Assembly: GCA_020047875.1 (NCBI GenBank)
Contig: JAIFNE010000133.1
Location: 1-11,166 of the forward strand
Direction of reading: 5' to 3'
Length of the DNA: 11,166 nt
Source of the DNA: Hydrogenophaga sp.
Lineage (GTDB): Bacteria > Pseudomonadota > Gammaproteobacteria > Burkholderiales > Burkholderiaceae_C
In this document: positions 6,750 through 11,166 of the stretch, piece after piece
Layout: the number at the start of each line of letters is the position of its first letter
Position numbering within the stretch: position 1 is the first letter of the stretch
The notes under the pieces: model-generated
Seen by the model: only the letters and a program-made list of their open reading frames with translations
The model's database searches: none
What the model was told of the DNA's origin: nothing
Made by a program: the position numbers and the translations under genes

Positions 6750-7655
6750 TCAGGGGCGTTCGCCAAGACCGGGCAAGGCCGGGGGCTGCGCGAGTCGGTC
6801 AATCGCTGGCTCGGGCAGGGCTGGCGTTGCAGTGTCCTGCTCGGACATGTCAACAAACGGCTCCTCTTCACGCAGCGCCTGCAGACAGCTCAGCGTGTAG
6901 TGGGCAAACCACAGCGAAGCGAAGGCAAACACCAGGGTGTAGATCCACATCGCCAATGGAACCAGCAGCGGCGCCAGGGCGATGAACATCGCGCCCGACG
7001 CCCAGAGCAGGCTGGGCGCCGCGCCCAGATAGCCGCTGGCCACCCCCATGAGGAGCAGAGGCCCGCGACGCTCGCGCAGGATGCGTTTTCGCTCGTCGGC
7101 GCTGGCATGCGCGGCCAGCGCGTCAAACGCGAACACGCGGTAGGTGAGCCAGCCCCAGATGAGCGGCGGAACAATGAGCACCAGCGGCGGGATGAGCCAC
7201 AGCGGCATGGAAATCACCAGCACCACGATGGCAAGCAAGCTTGAACCCACAGACCACAGCACGCTGACCAGCATCGAACCCCCGTGCTTGCGCGCCAGCC
7301 CCGCGAAGCGCCGCTGCGCAACCAGCTCCACCATGGCGGGCGTCATGAACACCGCCACCAGCAGCAAGCACAGCAACACCATCACCGGCGTTGCCAGCAC
7401 CAACACCAGCAGCGGCCCGAACACCGCGCGCAGGCCACCCATGCCCAGGCGATCCAGCCAGCTCAGAAAAGCCTGCAGCAGCTCGAAGCTCTGCAACCCC
7501 GCGGTGACCGAGGCCACCGCAGACTCCCAGAAAAAGTAGCCGAGCCCAAAAGACAGCACGACCATCAGGATCAGCGGCAAAAAAGACAGCGCAATCACAC
7601 GCGGATGCATGCAGTAAGCGACCGCGCGCCAGAACGAATCGAACAACGGCTTCAT
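6750..7655 (-). CDS. EI24 (CysZ-like) domain membrane protein
   Basis: Inner-membrane protein of the EI24/CysZ-like family. CysZ itself is a sulfate transporter, but the function of this branch is not established. The 301 residues show hydrophobic clusters at about 19-43, 78-108, 128-170 (probably two spans) and 199-255 (two spans). They are separated by a basic cytoplasm-like loop (DERKRILRERRG, 187-198). A Pro/Ala/Glu-rich soluble tail follows after 262. The start at 7655 is chosen because MKPLFDSFWRAVAYCMHPR fits the family's short pre-membrane segment. A GTG at 7730 in the same frame would add 25 unlikely polar residues. Neither start has a strong Shine-Dalgarno. The gene is first in a two-gene unit with the CinA-N-like gene. 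Confidence 0.85.
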   Translation of the reverse strand: MKPLFDSFWRAVAYCMHPRVIALSFLPLILMVVLSFGLGYFFWESAVASVTAGLQSFELLQAFLSWLDRLGMGGLRAVFGPLLVLVLATPVMVLLCLLLVAVFMTPAMVELVAQRRFAGLARKHGGSMLVSVLWSVGSSLLAIVVLVISMPLWLIPPLVLIVPPLIWGWLTYRVFAFDALAAHASADERKRILRERRGPLLLMGVASGYLGAAPSLLWASGAMFIALAPLLVPLAMWIYTLVFAFASLWFAHYTLSCLQALREEEPFVDMSEQDTATPALPEPAIDRLAQPPALPGLGERP

Positions 7656-8005
7656 GCAACTGAGAATACCGGGTTTCTTCCAGACAACCAGCTTGCCGCC
7701 GTGGCCTGACGGATCCGCCGACTGCGCCACACATTCGCGGGGAAACCGATCATGAACGTGGGGGCGCGCTCCCCGCCTGCCTGGTTGCGCGCAGCAGGTT
7801 GGGGTGGGCGGTGTCAGGCTGCGGCCGCGGGGTTACCCGCCAACTTGTTTGCCATGGCGGGCTCCGCGCGCTGAGGCGAATCCATCACGAATATCAACCA
7901 AATCCGGAAGGAGGTCACATTCAGCCCTCCGCGACACGGTTGGAAAGTGCACCGCATCGGCACCACATGCATACACTTTGAAACAAAGATGCCACCGCGC
8001 CCACC
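7656..8005. other. 350-base divergent intergenic region, no convincing gene
   Basis: This gap separates the divergent EI24-domain and DUF2726 genes and should contain both promoters, but I could not find a sigma70 -35/-10 pair with acceptable spacing. It has a perfect anti-16S-like AAGGAGGT at 7908-7915 with no ATG, GTG or TTG at a usable distance. GGAGG at 7910-7914 can pair with CCTCC at 7926-7930 across an 11-base loop. A 60-codon frame (7799-7981) has no family features and is probably not a gene. Confidence 0.5.
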
Positions 8006-8737
8006 ATGACCACCGCGTTTTCCCCCTGGCTGCTCGCCCTCCTTGTGCCAGCGTTGCTGGCGCTCGGCGCTCTGGCGCATCAGCAATGGCTGGGTCACCG
8101 CCAGCGGATGCAGCGTCGCATTCCAAAGCATTGGCCGCTGGGTGCGCGGCCACTGGTCAACAGCGAAGAAGCACACGCCTGGAACTGGCTGATCAGGGCG
8201 TTTTACGACCATCACATCATGATCAAGCTGCCGGTCACCCGGTTTACCTTGCCGCGTGACAAGGAACAGGGGATGCACTGGCATCGGCTGCTGGGCAGCG
8301 TGTATTGCACCTTCACGATCTGCAAAGCCGATGGTCGCGTGGTCGGGTGCCTGGATGTTCCCGGGCCATCCGGGCTTCCGAACAGCACGCGCGCCCTGAA
8401 AGAGTCGCTACTCAGGCAATGCGGTGTGCCTTACTGGATTCTCCGGTCCGACACGCTGCCCACGGTGGCAGAGATCCGGGCCGAGTTTCTGGGGGAATCG
8501 ATGACCGTTCAGGGCATGCGGGAGCGCGAGCAGGAAGAGCGCGCCATCATCGCGGCCAAGGACAACCTGCGCACCGCGCTGAATCGGCAGCGCAGCAGCC
8601 GCCACAGCGATTTCGGGCCCGCGTCGAACTGGCCTGCCAGCCATCCTGCCGGCTTGCGTGTTGGCGAAGAGAGCAGCGATTGGCAGGAAAACTCGTTTCT
8701 GGTTCCGCTGGACAGCCGCCGTGGCGATTTGCTTTGA
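8006..8737 (+). CDS. Membrane-anchored DUF2726-domain protein
   Basis: The 243-residue protein has an N-terminal hydrophobic segment (about 6-24, SPWLLALLVPALLALGALA), probably a single membrane anchor. A DUF2726-type domain follows at about 48-163 (LPVTRFTLPR, VYCTFTICKADGRVVGCLDVPG, LLRQCGVPYWILRSD). A hydrophilic tail (165-243) begins with a Glu/Arg-rich helix. DUF2726 is, as I recall, related to PD-(D/E)XK nuclease-like folds, but where active members have an acidic E-x-D type strand this one reads CLDVPG, so a nuclease activity should not be assumed. The start at 8006 is forced by an in-frame stop at 7979-7981; no strong ribosome site precedes it. It stands alone, divergent from the EI24 gene and converging on the rsuA-like gene with 45 bases between stops. 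Function unknown. Confidence 0.85.
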   Translation: MTTAFSPWLLALLVPALLALGALAHQQWLGHRQRMQRRIPKHWPLGARPLVNSEEAHAWNWLIRAFYDHHIMIKLPVTRFTLPRDKEQGMHWHRLLGSVYCTFTICKADGRVVGCLDVPGPSGLPNSTRALKESLLRQCGVPYWILRSDTLPTVAEIRAEFLGESMTVQGMREREQEERAIIAAKDNLRTALNRQRSSRHSDFGPASNWPASHPAGLRVGEESSDWQENSFLVPLDSRRGDLL

Positions 8738-8782
8738 TGCCCAGCGCGGGGCGGCTCCTCCGAACTGAGCAGCGAACGATGC

Positions 8783-9520
8783 TCACTTTTGCGTGAGCGA
8801 AGCCACCTCAAGCGCAGTCAACCAGCGCCACTGGCCGGGCAGCAGATCGGGCGGCAGCAACACAGCGCCGATGCGCGATCGGTGAAGCCCCTCCACCCGG
8901 TTGCCCACCGCGGCCACCATGCGCTTGACCTGGTGGTATTTGCCCTCGGTCAGGGTGAGCTCCAGATCAAATTCGCCGCGCGCGCTGCAGGCCGCCGCTC
9001 GCACGGGCTTGGGGTCGTCGTCCAACACCACGCCAGCGAGCAAGCGATCCAGTTGCGCGGCATCCAGTGGGTGTTTCACCGTGACCTGGTAAACCTTGGG
9101 CACGTGGTGCCGCGGCGAAGTCAGCCGGTGAATGAACTTGCCGTCGTCCGACAACAGCAGCAAGCCAGTGGTGTCGTGATCCAGCCGCCCCACCGCCTGC
9201 ACTCCGGCGGCTGCGCCGCCGCCACGCACACGCAGCGGGCCGGGCAACAGCGTGTAGACGCTGGGGTGGGCGCCCGGCTTGTGCGAGCACTCAAAACCGG
9301 CCGGTTTGTGCAGCATCAGAAACGCCTGCGCCTGGTACACCCAGCGCTCGCCTTGCACCCAGAACGCCAGTTGCGATGGCTCGAAAGCCTCGGTGGGGTC
9401 GGTGATCACCATCGGCTCGCCGCCCTGCTCAACCTGCACCAGACCTTGCTGCACCAGACCGCAACAGACCCGGCGTGTGCCAAAGCCCTGGGAGAAGAGA
9501 ATGTCTTGAATCTGCATCAT
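8783..9520 (-). CDS. rsuA: 16S rRNA pseudouridine synthase, RsuA family
   Basis: Pseudouridine synthase of the RsuA/RluB/E/F family, which isomerises a uridine in ribosomal RNA (U516 of 16S rRNA for RsuA itself). The protein is 245 residues from the ATG at 9520. It has an S4 RNA-binding domain (about 4-45, QDILFSQGFGTRR) and the catalytic motif GRLDHDTTGLLL (111-122) with Asp114. SPRHHVPKVYQV (135-146) resembles the RsuA version more than RluB/E/F, and EGKYHQVKRM (192-201) is the C-terminal family motif. A short Gly/Ala-rich insert (about 98-107) precedes the catalytic motif. Two adjacent ATG codons (9520, 9517) are both plausible starts. A further ATG at 9562 would add 14 residues that do not look like the family. 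No clear Shine-Dalgarno decides this. The gene is divergent from the DUF2062 gene. The exact target uridine is inferred. Confidence 0.9.
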   Translation of the reverse strand: MMQIQDILFSQGFGTRRVCCGLVQQGLVQVEQGGEPMVITDPTEAFEPSQLAFWVQGERWVYQAQAFLMLHKPAGFECSHKPGAHPSVYTLLPGPLRVRGGGAAAGVQAVGRLDHDTTGLLLLSDDGKFIHRLTSPRHHVPKVYQVTVKHPLDAAQLDRLLAGVVLDDDPKPVRAAACSARGEFDLELTLTEGKYHQVKRMVAAVGNRVEGLHRSRIGAVLLPPDLLPGQWRWLTALEVASLTQK

Positions 9521-9606
9521 CGGGTTTGCATTGTCGCCGCACCCCGGGCAGACGCCGCGCATCAGCGAGAATCGCGCACCATTCGCATCCCTGAATCGCT
9601 CGCCGG

Positions 9607-10200
9607 ATGAAATCCAAGTTCAAAAAGTGGCTGCCCGACCCCGAGACCGTGCGCAGCAACCGTTGGCTGCGCTGGATGGGTCCTGTGCTGAACCGGCCAC
9701 GGCTTTGGCATTTCAGCCGCAAGGGAATTTCCATGGGGCTGGCCTTGGGCATTTTTTTTGGTCTGCTGATCCCGGTGGCCCAGATTCCCTTCGCTGCGGC
9801 CACGGCTGTGCTCTTGCGGGCCAACCTGCCGGTGGCGATGGCCAGCACCCTGGTCACCAACCCGGTTACCTTTGGCCCCGTGTACTACGGTGCCTACCGT
9901 CTGGGCAAGCGGGTGCTGGGGGAAGAGGCGCTCCCCGAAGAGGCCGCGCTGCGCGCGCTGAACAAGGCACACACCGTGCCGGATGCCAGCGAAAAGAGCT
10001 GGCCCGATCGAATGGCGCTGTGGCTCAATCAGTTCGGCAAGATCGGCAAACCCTTGGTGGTGGGGCTGGCGATTGTTGCCACCGCGGGCGGGCTTCTGAC
10101 CTATTTTCTAACCAGTGCCGTACTGGCCATCAGAACCCGATGGATTCGCCGGCAACGCGTGCGCAAACACGCCAGGCGCGTTGACGGATCAGGCAACTGA
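9607..10200 (+). CDS. DUF2062-domain inner-membrane protein
   Basis: Conserved small membrane protein of unknown function. The 197 residues have a basic amphipathic N terminus (1-40), then a DUF2062 core with hydrophobic spans at about 42-70 (ISMGLALGIFFGLLIPVAQIP) and 73-98. The core contains the typical LVTNPVTFGPVYYGAYRLG signature (82-100). A third hydrophobic span lies at about 150-175, and the C-terminal tail is very basic (RTRWIRRQRVRKHARR). Length and motif order fit the family. The ATG at 9607 is the only start near the conserved N terminus. It is divergent from the rsuA-like gene (86 bases between starts) and is followed after 88 bases by the phosphodiesterase gene on the same strand. 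Confidence 0.9.
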   Translation: MKSKFKKWLPDPETVRSNRWLRWMGPVLNRPRLWHFSRKGISMGLALGIFFGLLIPVAQIPFAAATAVLLRANLPVAMASTLVTNPVTFGPVYYGAYRLGKRVLGEEALPEEAALRALNKAHTVPDASEKSWPDRMALWLNQFGKIGKPLVVGLAIVATAGGLLTYFLTSAVLAIRTRWIRRQRVRKHARRVDGSGN

Positions 10201-10288
10201 ACACAAGCGAACGCTGCGCGGTTCGAATGCGCACAAGACCAACCGGCAGCAGCCCAAACAGACGGACACGCCCACCCCGGTCACACCC

Positions 10289-11068
10289 ATGAGCCACCGC
10301 CCGACACCGCACACCGCCCTTGCCAGCACCTTGGCGCGACGACTGCTGTCCACCGGGCTGCTGCTGGCGCTCGCTCCTGCCTGGGCTTTCGACCTGCAAG
10401 GCCACCGCGGCGCGAGGGGTCTCGCGCCCGAGAACACCCTGGCCGGCTTCGAGGCCGCGCTCACCACTGGTGTGAGCACGCTGGAGCTCGATGTGGTGCT
10501 GAGCGCCGAGGGCGTGCCGGTGATCTCGCACGACCCGGTGCTCAACCCCGACATCACCCGCGACGCCAGCGGCCGCTGGCTGCAAGCGGCTGGCCAACCC
10601 ATTGAGCGGCTGACGCTGGCCGATCTGAAGGCTTGGGATGTGGGCCGGATCAACCCGGCGACCCGCTACGCGCGCGACTTCGCCGACCAGGTGCCGCGCG
10701 ACGGCGAGCAGATCCCCTCCCTGGGCGCGCTGTTTGAACGGGTGCGCGAACTGGGCGCCAACCAGATACGCTTCAACATCGAGACCAAGCTGCAGCCGGG
10801 CAGCAGCGTGATCTCGGCCACGCCGGAGGCGTTTGTTCGCGCCATTCTCGAGGTGGTCAACGCCCACGGCATGGCGCAGCGCGTGAGCCTGCAGAGCTTT
10901 GACTGGCGCACGTTGCAGGTGGCGCAGCGGCTTCCTGACCGCCCAGTTGCCGCGATTCAACACAGTGGAGAGCGGCGAATGGACGCTGGGCCTTCGGGTT
11001 GGCGCGTTCGACACCACGGCCGACATGGTGGCCGCCGCTGGTGGCAAGTTCTGGTCGCCGCACCATAG
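10289..11068 (+). CDS. glpQ: Secreted glycerophosphodiester phosphodiesterase, frameshifted after codon 214
   Basis: Periplasmic glycerophosphodiester phosphodiesterase (GDPD family), which hydrolyses deacylated phospholipids to glycerol-3-phosphate and an alcohol. From the ATG at 10289 a signal peptide (1-33) ends in APAWA before FDLQGHRG. The catalytic/metal motif GHRGARGLAPENT starts at about 38 with H39 and R40. LELDV (65-69) gives E66 and D68, and SHDP (80-83) gives H81. RFNIETK supplies the later Glu. The frame is normal through SLQSFDWRTLQVAQR (ending R214, bases 10928-10930). After that the translation becomes non-family, Arg/His-rich sequence and stops at 11068. The true C-terminal half continues in the +1 frame from 10932 to the window edge. 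As written the product would lack the final part of its TIM barrel and is probably inactive. An upstream in-frame start (10115) overlaps the DUF2062 gene and is rejected because the signal peptide begins at 10289. The symbol is given by family role only. Confidence 0.75.
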   Translation: MSHRPTPHTALASTLARRLLSTGLLLALAPAWAFDLQGHRGARGLAPENTLAGFEAALTTGVSTLELDVVLSAEGVPVISHDPVLNPDITRDASGRWLQAAGQPIERLTLADLKAWDVGRINPATRYARDFADQVPRDGEQIPSLGALFERVRELGANQIRFNIETKLQPGSSVISATPEAFVRAILEVVNAHGMAQRVSLQSFDWRTLQVAQRLPDRPVAAIQHSGERRMDAGPSGWRVRHHGRHGGRRWWQVLVAAP

Positions 11069-11166
11069 CAACCTGAGCCAGGCGGTGCTGCGCCGCAGCC
11101 GGGCGCTGGGCCTGCGCGTGATTCCCTGGACAGTGAACGAGGCGCCCGACATGGAGCGCCTGCTCG
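10932..11166 (+). pseudogene. Out-of-frame C-terminal part of the phosphodiesterase, continuing past the window
   Basis: Reading from 10932 gives an uninterrupted 78-codon stretch with GDPD C-terminal character. It starts FLTAQLPRF and continues through an AAAGGKFWSPHHSNL-type segment (typical WSP/W-P region) to LGLRVIPWTVNE near the window edge. It has no start codon context of its own and follows directly from the family sequence that ends at R214. It is the displaced 3' portion of the gene at 10289, not a separate gene. It is unbroken to the last base, so the true stop lies outside. Confidence 0.82.

Noticed and set aside
7799..7981. 60-codon + strand frame in the EI24/DUF2726 gap
   Set aside because: It has no ribosome site at its start, no recognisable motif and His/Arg/Pro-rich random-looking composition.
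8781..8798. Perfect six-base-pair hairpin GCTCAC-TTTTGC-GTGAGC at the 3' end of the rsuA-like gene
   Set aside because: It overlaps the last codons of the gene, has a short stem and no following T tract, so it is not convincing as a terminator.
10130..11152. 340-codon open frame on the - strand opposite the phosphodiesterase
   Set aside because: The + strand carries a signal peptide and the GDPD catalytic motifs; the minus frame has none.
1..11166. Search for CRISPR arrays, insertion sequences, phage genes, tRNA or rRNA
   Set aside because: No regularly spaced repeats, transposase motifs, inverted-repeat-bounded segments or RNA gene sequences were seen by eye; coding density and composition are uniform.

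Overview
The window looks like chromosomal DNA of a betaproteobacterium of the order Burkholderiales, most likely family Comamonadaceae (Hydrogenophaga- or Acidovorax-like). This rests on high GC, dense gene packing and the style of several proteins (DUF4124, EI24-domain, DUF2726 and DUF2062 proteins). It is a housekeeping region. No phage, transposon, CRISPR array, tRNA or rRNA was seen.

Left part (1-5913): the 3' end of an exonuclease III gene (xth) on the + strand converges on a nitrogen-control block on the - strand. Read in the direction of transcription (right to left), that block is a control region (5692-5912), glnA (glutamine synthetase), a strong hairpin terminator, a small secreted DUF4124/coiled-coil protein, ntrB (sensor kinase) and ntrC (sigma54-dependent activator). 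Upstream of glnA there is a near-consensus sigma54 promoter (-24/-12) and one almost perfect NtrC-type palindrome flanked on either side by a weaker match. In this family NtrB phosphorylates NtrC when nitrogen is scarce, and NtrC~P then activates the glnA sigma54 promoter. Producer, regulator and target site all lie within about 5 kb here. A weaker sigma54-like sequence precedes the DUF4124-ntrB-ntrC unit.

Middle part (5892-8737): a two-gene - strand unit encodes an EI24/CysZ-like membrane protein and a stand-alone CinA-N/MoaB-type molybdopterin-binding-domain protein. A 350-base gap without a convincing gene separates it from a + strand gene for a membrane-anchored DUF2726 protein.

Right part (8783-11166): an RsuA-type 16S rRNA pseudouridine synthase on the - strand is divergent from a DUF2062 membrane protein on the + strand. 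Next comes a secreted glycerophosphodiester phosphodiesterase whose reading frame breaks at about 10930. The C-terminal half continues in another frame with family motifs intact, so it is either a recent pseudogene or a sequence/assembly error. The window ends inside it.

I found no convincing evidence of an undescribed multi-gene system. The points most worth checking are the glnA control region, the frameshifted phosphodiesterase and the DUF4124 gene set between glnA and ntrBC.
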